25,157 nt of DNA from Pelargonium nanum (taxonomy: Eukaryota; Streptophyta; Magnoliopsida; Geraniales; Geraniaceae). The notes below the pieces were generated by a model. The model was given only the letters and a program-made list of their open reading frames with translations. It ran no database searches and was not told the origin of the DNA. The position numbers and the translations under genes were made by a program. This document shows positions 11,407 through 21,510 of the stretch, piece by piece. The DNA lies in NCBI GenBank assembly GCA_036897485.1, contig JAYMTF010001235.1, positions 1-25,157 on the forward strand. The letters are read 5' to 3'. Positions within the stretch are counted from its first letter, which is position 1. Each line of letters begins with the position of its first letter.

Positions 11407-12007
11407 ATGAATTACAAAAAGAAATAAAAAGAAAAGAAAGAGAAAAGTGAGTGAAAAAAAGTAGTGAAAGAGAAATGGGACCCTCAAAGTTTGGCAGCAA
11501 CTATGGTGGGCGTGTTGTTAGTTGTTAGGACTCAGTGACTCGGTGGCCCACTCGTCATCTCTCTCCCGTCTCCTCACTCCTTTTCTTTTCTCTTTTTTCT
11601 CACACCTCTCTCTCCGCGCGTGACTTCAATCACTCTTGTTGTCTTAACTTGTGTTAACTTATATCGCGTGAGAGCTGATAATTTAGATATGAATTTGTAA
11701 ACATTACACAATCGAACCCACAACGCTTAAAAGTTAAGACTAAATCAAGTATTTTTTCATTTAAAAATGATAAAATCTTATTTACGATACAAATTATCAA
11801 CTCTAGTTTGTAATATGTATAAATTGTCTTAGACGTAAGTTCTTGATTATAAGAGAAAAACTCTTTTGAGAGTTCCAACAATTAAACAATATCCATAAAA
11901 ATTTAAGTAATAAAAAATCACTATTTCATGTAGATTTACTCGTGTGGCAAGATCTGCACTAGACATGTAGAGGGACCAAATAAGTAGACTAGTAAAAATA
12001 TAAAGAT

Positions 12008-12290
12008 AAAAGATTCAATTTTGTACATGAACTTTTTATAACAAAAAAATAATCTATAAATTTTCATGCTTCAACTCAGTTTGTTCCTGAACTTTCACAT
12101 ATTGATCCAAAATAGTTTATACACTTATAGCTTATGTCAATAGTTGGGGATCAAACTAGATCTATATTTAAAAGTTTAGTGACCATTTTGGGGTCCAAAA
12201 CAAGAAAATACAAAAACTATTTTTGGATAAAAAATTAGAGACTAAATTGAAGCAAAACATAAAAGTTCACCGACCAAATAGAATCTTTAA
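12008..12290. mobile_element. Possible fold-back MITE, about 280 bp
   Basis: The left end AAAGATTCAATTTTGTACAT continues as GAACTTTT. The inverted right end (from 12288 leftwards) reads AAAGATTCTATTTGGTCGGT and continues as GAACTTTT. Inside, GATCCAAAATAG and the inverted copy of CCATTTTGGGGTCC also pair, so most of the element could fold back on itself. The arms are diverged and I cannot find a clean target duplication, so the superfamily is not assigned. No coding capacity. Confidence 0.45.
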
Positions 12291-15200
12291 TCAAATATGA
12301 ACTTGAAACCCAAAGAAATTTTATCCTAAACAAATGTGGAATGGAATGACACGCGATGCTAGAGCGCGTGTGGGAAGAGTGGTGGTGTTGTTGTCTGAAC
12401 AGAGAGTGAGTAGTAGCATCGAATGGCCTGCGCCTTTGGCGCTGCACCATGGTCCCACAACTCACCACATACATTCTTCTCTCTCCTCACGCCCTCGGGT
12501 TTCCCCACCCATTTTGCCCCCAACATTTCCAAATATTTACGGAACATGCCATCCCGTCGTTTTAGAGAAGTCACTGACATGACACAGCGCACGAGCATTT
12601 ACAAAGCTGTTCCCTTTTATACACCGTGTAATATAATCCGTCGCATCGTATCTACATCTAATGGCAGTTTCGTAATTTTAAGTCTAATCCGCAGCGAGAC
12701 CAAAAGTAGTTCCGTCAACAAATCATATCCAATTCTCTGCGGTTAAGGTTCTTAAATTTGATGCGATTGACCCTTTTCACAACATTTTATTACCTAATTA
12801 AATTAAACAGTTTTATTAAAATAATAATAATTTACAAAAGTTTGAGTGAAATAGCTCACAAATTTGTACTATTTTTTATCCACTGGAATTACGTTAGATT
12901 TGACAATAAGTTATTCGATAAAAACGTGCACGTTTTTTTTTATCTATTTAATCTTATAATTCGAATTATCATGTATACATAGGGTATTTGAAAAGTTGAT
13001 CTAGTTTTCTTTTTACTTTGGATTGCAATTCAATTTTCGGTTCTAAATTGGCAAGATCCGAAAATTATGGCCGGTTGAGTTGGGTTGGACAGTCTTAAGA
13101 TTATTAGGGTCAAATTGGTAAATTTGCTTATTTTATTTGTAAAATCCAAAATCTGGCATGCGGTATGTAAACTGGTCGAACACAAATCTTTTTGGGGTCG
13201 AGTTTGTATTAGTCTTTTTCAATCTGATTTGTCACCTACATGCATGATAACCAAATGCGCTTTTATGAAGAAACGTTAATCCTTCAATAGTATAGATAAG
13301 TTCAAATGTGCAATTTCTATTCAAAACCTAAAATCAAATAAGATGTGTAAAAAACACAAAATATATCGGGAAATGGCTAAAATACAGCCCCACACTAGTC
13401 TCATCCACTTGCTCGTTCGATCTTAGGGCGATTAAATTTCTATCTAATCAGCTAAACATCAACATCTTAGCCCGAAAATACAGTATATGCTAAGACACTT
13501 ACAAACACTCAATAGGGCAAGTGGTTGATTTCACTTGTTACCTCGAGGTCTCAGTTTCAAATCTCAGTATTGGTACATGCTTTACTAAATCAATTTAATG
13601 AATTGTTTTACAATTCTAATGAGAACTGAGATTCTATTCTGGGAGTACTGTTCGGTACTTTACTATTCATCACTGTACGAATATATTTACGTTCACTTAT
13701 TTTTGGAAACTAAACCAAAAACAGTACTGGAGCTTTAACTGCACCAAGAACCACAAGTACCTACTGATACAATTCTACTGTAATTACAATACAGTACTGA
13801 TAATGTCGTTTCCTTTAATTAATTAATTACAATAATGAATAATCAAATTTACTTGAAATTATGCTAATTTTCTTTATCTGATACTGACACAAAATATTTA
13901 ATTTGTACAGAAAAAATAGAAAGTTTGAACAACCATCTGTGGATGCATTACATTATCACAGCCAAAATAAATATTGTGAGTACAATTATTTTATTTCCAG
14001 GTACTATAGATGATTTAATTTATGTTTATATAGTACAAAAGTCTAATTAAAACAGCATGCCCAACCCATATTTTTCCATTTATATTTTCATTATTACTTT
14101 GTTTATTGAATTGAATTGAAGTAAGTGTGCAACTTTATTTTAAGAAATGCTAGTGTTAGTGTAGGGTTTTCCAATTTAAGCAAAATATTAAATGGCTTTA
14201 AACCCTATTTTTAGTTCGATAAGTTAGAAATAAATACCACATATGTAACATTGTTTATAAAAATATCTTCATGTGACGTGTGACTCGATCGCTATACTCT
14301 TAATTTTAGTTTTTCATTTAGTCGGTTGAATTTAGTTTATTTGTTTTTCTTTCATCATTTGTGTGATACATAATTTATCAAAAGAAAAAAAAAATATTCT
14401 AAGAAAACAAGGTGACTAAATCAATAATTATTTAGATTGAGCCAAACCAGATTTTGACACATCATTAAAAAATGAGTATTCAACGAGTCGCTTCGCAACT
14501 AGACTTTTTAAAAAAATTAAGTTTTTGGCATCAAAACTTTCATGAAAAAAAAAAAAAAATTTGTTCAGTTCATGAATTATCTTAAGAAATAAAAATCATA
14601 ATAGAAATTGGCTCTAAAAATGATGACAATTAAATAATAATAAAAATATAACCAACAATTGGCTCCTTTTTTTTTTTTTTTTACGTCAAGTGACTAAAAA
14701 TGTTTAACGTCATGGACAGTTTATTTCAATACATTAAAGGATTTTCCCAAAAAATCAATAAATATAACTCTCATTTCCATGCTCCATTTAGTGTACACCT
14801 AAATTATTTATAGGTTAGACAAAATTATAACAATTTTTTTTTAAAGATATATGAGAATCTTAAGTATTGGACCATATTTAATTTTTATTAAATGTTGTGA
14901 CCTAACCCTAAAAAATAGACTATGGACCAGTAACCATAAAAACCAATTTCACTATTCTGCCGTAAAAAATAAGAGGCCTCGATTTTAATTCTCTCTTGCA
15001 TGTGAGTAAATTTTTCTACGAACCCTTTGTTGCATGAATACTTTATAAGTTTGGTTTCACATTCGAACCAATAATAATTAACAAATATAAATTAGGCCAT
15101 GTTTAAGATATGGTTGGTTCTTATTAAACAATAGTACTACAAAAAGATTGCAAGTAATGAAAACTTTGTCAAAAATAGCATAATTAGGTGGGTGAGACAT

Positions 15201-16704
15201 TACTATAAGCAATTATTTTTCATGTGAAAAATGTGAAAAGATCAACTATACAATTTCTCGATAAATAGTAGATAATTATGGTGCCACTCTTATTAGAAAT
15301 GACGATTTTAAGTCGAGTTTTATAAAAGTTGGTGCAAGTAATACCGTGTTAATTACTGACATAGTTTGAAATTTGTTTTAGTACATTCGAAATTGGTCCA
15401 CAATCAATATTCATAATTTATTCGTCGATTCTAATGTTTTTCATAACCAAAATTCAATAATTTCAGTCTCAATATACATAATTTTATTTTGAAAAAGATT
15501 ATTATGTTTGAATTTTTATTGGATAAGTTATTAACTAATAACAACGTATGCATGCAAAACGTATACACAAAGATCAAGTATATATAAATTAAAAAAAGTC
15601 AAGGATAATATACTTTTTACTATATAATATTTACAAAAGTAAAAAATAGTGTTGATTTTTCCTTTTTTTTATTGTATTGTATTTTAAAATGAAAACGACG
15701 GCACATTGTTGGTAGAGATGTTCCATCCTTCGTTTTCAAGCTACTATAATGAAAATGAAGTGTTAGGTTGTTCCTCCAACATTTTCACGTGGCCTTTTTG
15801 GATGTTTTCTTTTGCATTTTTTAGTGTTATTTAAATTCCAATATGCAATTCCATAAGCATTTAAATTGACATCTCTTTAACTTATTACTGATTTTTCAAT
15901 TCCATGATATATATTGTTCTATACATTTTAGAATAATTTTCAGTTTTTATACATTTTTTGGTACACGCAGAACATATATTAGAGCTCGCAATAATTAGAA
16001 CATAACATAATAAAGCACAAAATTTGACCAGTTTAGATCAAACTTAAAGTTGATATGGGTCAAATTTAATTTGTAGGTCGAGTCATATCAAGTTTATTTG
16101 TGAAGATGTAGATTTGATCAAACTGAATTAGGTAAATTACATATTATACCTTAAAATATAAAAATTGGCTCGCTCGATCTGCAACCTAAAATTCAAACGA
16201 ACTCAAACCTTTTATTTTATTCAACTAAGACTATTTTTTATTAATCGAAAAGCAAACTAATGCAGTCCAAAATTTAAAATAACAGCGGACCTCCATGAAG
16301 CGCCTTATGGGTAGTCATTTTCATGCAGACACTCGTATATTTGAGATATAGATGATAATCGGTGATTCTCAATGCTGCAGGTACAACCTCATTTGCCCTT
16401 ATATGTGTTTATTGTGCTAAACTCTCATACACAAATTTGGGTCTGTCGTTGAAGGATGAGTTTGGAGCGCCACATGGATCCGGTTATCTCTTGGATAGTG
16501 ACAAGCGTATGTTCTTGTACTATACTTAGAATTTCGTATTGTAACATGAACACGACACAAAATTATCATGTTTGAGTTCATTCGTTTTGTAATCATGTCG
16601 TGTGGATTGTGCATCATAGTTGGTAAACGTGTTGCACAAACAACTTTCAGCACGATAGAACACAACATGCTCGAACTGTAATCTCTAACTTGAAACTCTT
16701 GAAT
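12291..16704. other. AT-rich intergenic DNA, no gene seen
   Basis: No exon chain or recognisable protein is visible. A GC-richer island at about 12340-12610 has open frames on both strands that match no family I know. A SINE-like relic lies at about 13513-13640. A possible MITE remnant with repeated CAGTACT words lies at about 13650-13800. A14 and T18 homopolymers occur near 14545 and 14668, and two small hairpins at 15691-15780. Around 16540-16610 there is a motif also found in the last IVD intron. Confidence 0.6.
13513..13640 (+). mobile_element. Degenerate tRNA-like SINE head
   Basis: An A-box-like TAGGGCAAGTGGTTG (13513-13527) and a B-box-like AGTTTCAAATCTC (13553-13565) sit at about the spacing of a pol III promoter. 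This is the layout of a tRNA-derived SINE. The 3' end and target duplication are not visible, so the right boundary is a guess and the element is old. Confidence 0.35.
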
Positions 16705-17015
16705 CACTACAAAAATTCTTACTTTTGGTGACAACAAAAAATAAGCATTTCGCCATGAGTTGGACTTAGAAACAATGACTATTGAGCTGATACGGATAAA
16801 AGCTCAATAATGGTGAAAATTTGGGCTTTTATGCTTTTTGTGACAACTTTTTTGTCGCAGAAAGCTATATTTTCCGTGACAAATCAGCTTCAGTCGTGCA
16901 CATGAGACTTTCCGTGACAAGACATTTGGTTACATCCAATTATTGACTTTCTGCGACAGAATAGAGGTTTGGGCGACTGAATTGCCTGTCGCGGAAAGTG
17001 AAATTTGTTGTAGTG
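16705..17015. mobile_element. Non-autonomous CACTA (En/Spm) element, 311 bp
   Basis: The element begins CACTACAAAAATTCTTACTT and its other end, inverted, begins CACTACAACAAATTTCACTT. This gives imperfect terminal inverted repeats of about 29 bp that end in GTGACA and GCGACA. The 3-bp target duplication AAT is intact on both sides (16702-16704 and 17016-17018), as expected for CACTA elements. Subterminal words of the type TTTCCGTGACAA and GTCGCAGAAAG recur in both orientations (near 16850, 16880, 16910, 16950 and 16990), like transposase-binding repeats. No transposase fragment is present, so an autonomous relative elsewhere would have moved it. Confidence 0.88.
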
Positions 17016-17032
17016 AATTTCACGTCTCTTTT

Positions 17033-17260
17033 TTTGGTCTAAACCATGAGGTTTCTGAGCGGGCCTGCACACTCGCGGTTGACACCTTCTTTAAGCCGTT
17101 TTACCACACCCAGACTATTCATTCGAGCCGGATAGGACCACAAAGGCGGCAAAGCTCTCCCTACCAAGTTTTAACGCATCTGCATTTCCTAAGACTCAAA
17201 CTCGAGACCTCATATTAAACTGGAACAATCCCTTACCAGTTGACCCACGCGATTGGTGGT
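17033..17260 (-). mobile_element. tRNA-derived SINE (copy 1) with perfect 17-bp target duplication
   Basis: In minus orientation it starts near 17260 with CCAATCGCGTGGGTCAACTG (A-box region) and has a B-box-like CGAGTTTGAGTCT about 40 bp further. It ends in a short poly(A), seen as T at 17033-17035. The 17-bp duplication AATTTCACGTCTCTTTT flanks it exactly at 17016-17032 and 17261-17277. In SINE orientation the duplication begins G/AAAAG, which fits LINE-machinery priming at an A-rich nick. The open frames across it are not genes. Confidence 0.88.
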
Positions 17261-17277
17261 AATTTCACGTCTCTTTT

Positions 17278-18005
17278 CACTTGAAGGTATATATTTTTAG
17301 TATATATATCCAGAAAGAGAAATGTTGGTAAAAACAGGAACAGTACAAATGGTGGAATCAACCCTCGAGAGTCATGCCGGTTACTTTTCTTCTGCTTCCA
17401 CTCACTCACTCACTGCATATCACAGACAAATAGCCTCAGACCACAGTCTCAGAAAAAGAAAACACATCTCTTCTCTTTCTCTTTCTCTTTCTTATCTTAA
17501 ACAACAACAACAATAAATAAATGAAAAAAAAAACAACTTTAATCAATCGAATTCAATTTGGCCTGTTGTGTCCTGAATCCACTGGATATATACGAATACG
17601 AACCATCATGTCCAGTGTTGTGTTGTGGTGTGTTCAACGACTGTTTCAATATAATTTACAATATTTAATGTAATGTATGATTCAGAATTATTTAATTATC
17701 GCCCGCATTCATCGTACTGGAGTGATGTGATATGAGGTTGTGTTTATTGTTAGGCCCAATGTTATGTTTCGCGTACAACGACCGCACTTGCAAAAACGAC
17801 CGCACTTGTAAAAACGACCGCACTTGCGAAGTCGCTCACATGCGTGCCTTACGTTATACAATACAATACAAATTCTTGGTTGCTTGCCCGGACATTGGGA
17901 ATACGGCAATTTATCCGCTGTGTCTTTCTATTTTAGATTCCCTCGGTTTTCGGGAAACCAAAACCAACACTATTATATAGTACAAGTTCTTTTGATTAAA
18001 GTTAT
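17278..18005. other. Promoter-like stretch and small tandem repeat, no gene
   Basis: TATA-like sequence at about 17300-17310 is followed by repeated CACT units (17399-17415), a pyrimidine-rich CTTTCT tract (about 17468-17493), AACAACAACAACAA and an ATG at 17521. This is the look of a plant 5' leader, but the frame after that ATG closes quickly. An 18-bp tandem repeat lies at 17779-17832. It may be the orphaned promoter of a lost gene. Confidence 0.35.
17779..17832. repeat. Three tandem copies of an 18-bp unit
   Basis: The unit CGACCGCACTTGCAAAAA is repeated at 17779-17796, 17797-17814 (one change) and 17815-17832 (four changes, in the last five bases). Because the unit is divisible by three, a plus-strand frame reads NDRTCK-like hexapeptides, preceded by a short hydrophobic stretch (MRLCLLLGPMLCF). 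I see no homology and no other sign of coding. Confidence 0.85.
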
Positions 18006-18190
18006 GTGGGTCCGTCCCTAACGCAATGGTCAATACACACATCTACAAGTATTAGGTCGTGGGTTCAAATTTCATTGTGTCGGGTGGGTAAAAATATTGT
18101 GGATTGTTAAATCTATTTTCTCATTTAATTTGTGTATACCATTTGTTCAACTGCGAGTACTCTATTGTTAAGTTAACGAGTTTTTTTTAG
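18006..18190 (+). mobile_element. SINE-like element, tRNA-related head
   Basis: GTGGGTCCGTCCCTAACGCA (18006-18025) covers an A-box-like TAACGCAATGGT (18019-18030), and GGGTTCAAATTTC (18061-18073) resembles a B box. The downstream part ends near a T8 run (18181-18188). No clear target duplication is seen, and the head differs from the two minus-strand SINEs, so it belongs to another family or is much older. Confidence 0.45.
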
Positions 18191-18360
18191 AATGTGAGTG
18201 GTAAGTTGTCAAAGTTTGATAACAATAAATGTTGATTGAGGCGGGTTTTTTTCCTATGAATTCATGAAAAAGTAGCAAAGTTAACATGAGAGGGCTATGG
18301 CAAAAATTGTAGCGATTAGAGTGGGGGGAGCTATCGAGACAAGCAGACTAAAGCTAAATA

Positions 18361-18495
18361 TTTGTTAGGAGGTATGAGAATCGAGTGGTGCATGCGTTAG
18401 CGAAACATTATAATTATATGTCAGACTTAGTTGTGTAAAGTGAGTTTAAACCCCCTCTTGATATTGTGCATTCGTTAGATAATGATTTTTATTAA
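18361..18495 (+). pseudogene. LINE RNase H-like domain remnant
   Basis: Translation from 18361 gives FVRRYENRVVHALAKHYNYM followed by SDLVV, a stop, then SEFKPPLDIVHSL and a final stop at 18493-18495. The pattern R-R-x-x-N-x-V-x-H-A-L-A-K-H is the hallmark C-terminal end of the RNase H-like (RVT_3) domain found at the end of plant LINE reverse-transcriptase ORFs and related domesticated genes. The internal TAA falls where the family usually has Trp. Upstream the frame is full of stops, so this is a dead fragment. Confidence 0.7.
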
Positions 18496-18856
18496 TAAAA
18501 TTTATTTTCGTCTCCATATATATATATATATTAAGGTTAATTCTACATGACATTATTTTTTAAAAATAATTTATTTTCAAAACTAAATTCGTGTATTGTA
18601 AGATATTTTACTTATATATATATATATACAAATTTTCCGAACCACAGATTGTTTAATTTATGCTCCGTCGTTGATGTGATTATAACATATTAATATAAAA
18701 AACTATATATATATTATAATTTTGTCCATTTGACTTTATATTAATAAAAAATTAGCTCAAATTCTTTAAGTATAGATCCACCTTAAGGAACAAACATAAA
18801 TATAGTGCTAAATGTAATTAAATTAAGAATATATATATTCTAAAGATACATTATCC
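18496..18856. repeat. AT-rich segment with two AT microsatellites
   Basis: Perfect AT dinucleotide runs occur at about 18516-18531 and 18613-18628, inside strongly AT-rich DNA. Nothing else can be supported. Confidence 0.7.
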
Positions 18857-18877
18857 CACGTGCAAGTCACGCACGTG
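18857..18877. promoter_or_regulatory. Inverted pair of G-boxes
   Basis: CACGTGC (18857-18863) and GCACGTG (18871-18877) form a perfect 7-bp inverted repeat around a 7-bp spacer. Each carries the palindromic G-box core CACGTG bound by bZIP and bHLH factors. A TTTAAAT lies about 36 bp downstream on the plus strand. No supported gene starts nearby, so function is uncertain. Confidence 0.5.
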
Positions 18878-20788
18878 AGGAGAACAAAGAAAAGGTAAAC
18901 AAGTCTACAAGCCTTTAAATGGGTCCTTTGAGACAACCCGTAAAACCCGGAAATACGACCCAATTAAGGGTTACTTTAAAATAAATAAATAAAAAAGGAG
19001 CAAGAGCATGGTTAGCTCCGAAAAGAGAGGTGCGGGTGGGGCCCAAATAAGGGGGACAAATGGTATCACCATGATGACAAAGCTTGCAATTGGAGGCAAT
19101 GCCATCATCATCATCTTCAACAACAAAGCACAATTTAGCTTCCTGTCTTCTACAATCTTCAATCATGCCCATGCCCATGGACATGGACAACATTTCTTTA
19201 TAAATATTAAAGTTAAAGCCAAACATTGTCATCATGAGTTTCTTTGGATAATTACTAACTTCAAAAACATAATCATGGATTAGGTTTCCTTTGTAAATTG
19301 GAATTGGATCGAGTTGAATGAATTCGGTTTGATATTCAGTTCATCTGTTTATAACCGTTCGATCCAAATCGAGTTTATAATTTTATTATACAAGTAATTG
19401 AATGAACTTAATTACGAATGGTATTGATATTGAGTTTCGAGTTTTATTTTTTCTTTTCCGTTCTCAAATAGACTGCTATGAGCTCACTCAAATTTTCTGA
19501 TTTGTGTTTTAAACGGTTATATGAAAAAATTCGTCTCCTAATTATATTAGGAATATTAAGTACTATATTATTAAAATCTTAAAATAAAAAACTTAATTAT
19601 TGCTTGTCATGACCAACCTACGTGCACTATCTTTGTTTGTCTCTATGGTAGGGCTACATGATATGGGATTGTGATAGTTCTTTTTCATTACTTTACCTAA
19701 AGAAATAAATCTCCAATGCCCCTAGAAAAAGAAAATTTTCGACATCTTTCGAATCAATTTTCATATTCGTGTAAGAAAAATATAAAAGTAATTGACAAAT
19801 AATCTCTTTCATCTTAATATGCTAAAGATACAAACACGATTCTTTAAACTTTTTTTTTACACAATTTCGATGAGAGTATAGTAATACCATATTCAAATTT
19901 AAAGTTTGGAAATGTTTATAGTTTTCTAGCTGAACGAGGTTACATATTTCTTTTGACTGTCGTATTAAACTCCAGTAATTTGAAATTTCTTGTGTATTAA
20001 GACCGAAATATCAAACACATGACATTGTCCACTTGTGGTTGCTATGAGACTGTTGAATCAAATCAAGAGGGCCACATATGTCACTAACACAAGACAAGTT
20101 GGGATGTGAACACTAGGTATTGTGGCAAACACATTTGGCCTCATGGTTGTGCCAAATCAAATTGGGTTGCTATGTTACATGGTTTTCTACAAAGCTACAA
20201 AGGCTAAAATATGCCTTGTGTCTGGCCTTAACAAGATAGGTGTCCCTCACAATAGACAACCAACTGTGGCAATAATTTTGAGGAGTAAACATCGATGCAT
20301 AAACATATGGTGCGTCACATTCGGATGTCATTTTTTTTCTTTTACCGATACAAAGCAATATGTTTCTTGAAAGTTGACTCGAGAAAAGAGGGAAAGCATC
20401 CACTTATAGGTACCTAGCATTGGTTGTCCACACGTTTGGAGTGATGCGCATGCCTATACAGCCACCATATCAATTATCGAAGATCTCTACTATGACGTCG
20501 TTCGAATCTTGACTCTCTTAGTCTCTTTGAATCCCTCGTGCAGACGACACTTTCACCACCAGTGACATTCAGTATCTTTGGGCGGGCAATCAAGAAGAGA
20601 AAGATTTTGATGTCATTTTTATTGGGGGAACATACGTATAAAATTATAATTGGATTTTCAACTATCAATTTTATCTTTTAGTATAACCGATTCTCTATTC
20701 GGTCTAGTTTGGTCCGGTCCGGTCCAAAAATCCAAACCAGACATGTTATTGTAGTGGTTGCAACGTCAGGCTCAAAGTAATGACATCA
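18878..20788. other. Intergenic DNA, no gene supported
   Basis: Small open frames occur on both strands at about 18915-19283 and 20122-20403, but none resembles a known family, shows introns or has a convincing start. The first has a TATA-like ATTTATAAAG (about 19195-19205) upstream on the minus strand and a short Cys/His-containing stretch, which is not enough to call a gene. The rest is AT-rich. Confidence 0.55.
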
Positions 20789-20862
20789 GGCCCATCTAGT
20801 GTCTAGTCTAATAGAGCTCGGTGGGCCCATTGGGCTATCTCTGTTTTGAATGTAAAGGCCCA
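20789..20862. promoter_or_regulatory. Cluster of GGCCCA / TGGGCY (site II-type) motifs
   Basis: GGCCCA at 20789-20794, GGGCCCA at 20823-20829, TGGGCT at 20831-20836 and GGCCCA at 20857-20862 lie within 74 bp. Such site II motifs are bound by TCP factors and are typical of promoters of ribosomal-protein and mitochondrial genes. A G-box (GCACGTG, about 20983-20989) follows. No ORF of a housekeeping gene is found downstream in either direction. Confidence 0.4.
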
Positions 20863-21510
20863 GTAGGCCATCAAATGGTCCGTGATTTTACCAGTTTTGT
20901 CCAGTTCGGCTGATTGGTAACCTCCATAAACTGTAGTTGACCGGACCGACAGGTCGTAAATAGTTTCGTGATATGTTTTTGTGGCACGTGTTTTCGATAC
21001 GACGAACAAGTGGTTGGTATTAGAGGGCCTTGCTTTTCATTTGTCGTTTGGGTTTTGGGTTTGATTCATTGTCTCGCATCTATGGGTTTTGATCCGCTGC
21101 ATCGCCAAGATCAAAGCTTTTGTGGGACCCAATAAATTAATTGATTTGAGTTTTTGTACTATTAGAAATTAAAATGTGTGGAAAATGTAACTCTAGAGGT
21201 TAGTATTGAGCATGTGCGAGACACTTTGGACGGTCTATTAAATGCAAAAAGTATTTATAGTTTTTATTTGTCGGTTATAGTTAAGTGTTGTTATACATGT
21301 TGTCTCTGAATAAACACTTTGTTGATCTAAATTTTGTATATTTGATTTTTGATTTTTGAATTTTAATTTTATTGAATGGAATGAAAGTACGAGAAAATGA
21401 GAGTATAATGCACATTATTAGCTTGTTGGACCTTATTTCAAAATAATAATGTTGATGGACGCTCAAGTTGAATTTTATTGTTTGGATCAACTCATTTCAA
21501 GAAATTAATA
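20863..21510. other. Intergenic DNA, no gene seen
   Basis: After the GGCCCA cluster and G-box there is a T/G-rich stretch (about 21030-21120) resembling a leader or intron, then AT-rich DNA. No exon or known protein is recognised. Confidence 0.5.

Larger units (their letters stand above)
9861..12007. other. ARF4 upstream region, no gene seen
   Basis: This AT-rich stretch probably contains the ARF4 promoter. It holds the GA/TC repeat, a candidate TATA box, a GAGACA (auxin response element core, TGTCTC on the minus strand) at about 11325 and an AT hairpin at 11375-11406. A pyrimidine-rich GC-containing stretch lies at about 11530-11620. A short proline-rich open frame at about 10611-10730 on the plus strand resembles nothing I recognise. 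No coding exon can be supported. Confidence 0.6.

Noticed and set aside
12334..12746. Several open frames in a GC-richer island
   Set aside because: Frames are open on both strands at once and none matches a known protein; the lack of stops follows from higher GC.
16943..17218. Plus-strand open frame of 91 codons
   Set aside because: It spans the CACTA end and a SINE; the resemblance of its translation to that at 22266-22526 comes from the SINE repeat, not from a protein family.
17779..17832. CRISPR-like short repeats
   Set aside because: These are direct tandem copies without spacers, in plant nuclear DNA.
18006..18073. Possible tRNA gene from A- and B-box-like words
   Set aside because: No acceptor stem or cloverleaf can be formed; the layout fits a SINE head better. 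The same holds for the heads at 13513, 17260 and 22503.
18915..19235. Minus-strand open frame with Met-rich start and Cys/His residues
   Set aside because: There is a TATA-like word upstream, but no homology, no complete zinc-binding pattern and no splice structure; too weak to annotate as a gene.
20122..20403. Overlapping open frames on both strands
   Set aside because: No family resemblance, and base composition is like the surroundings.
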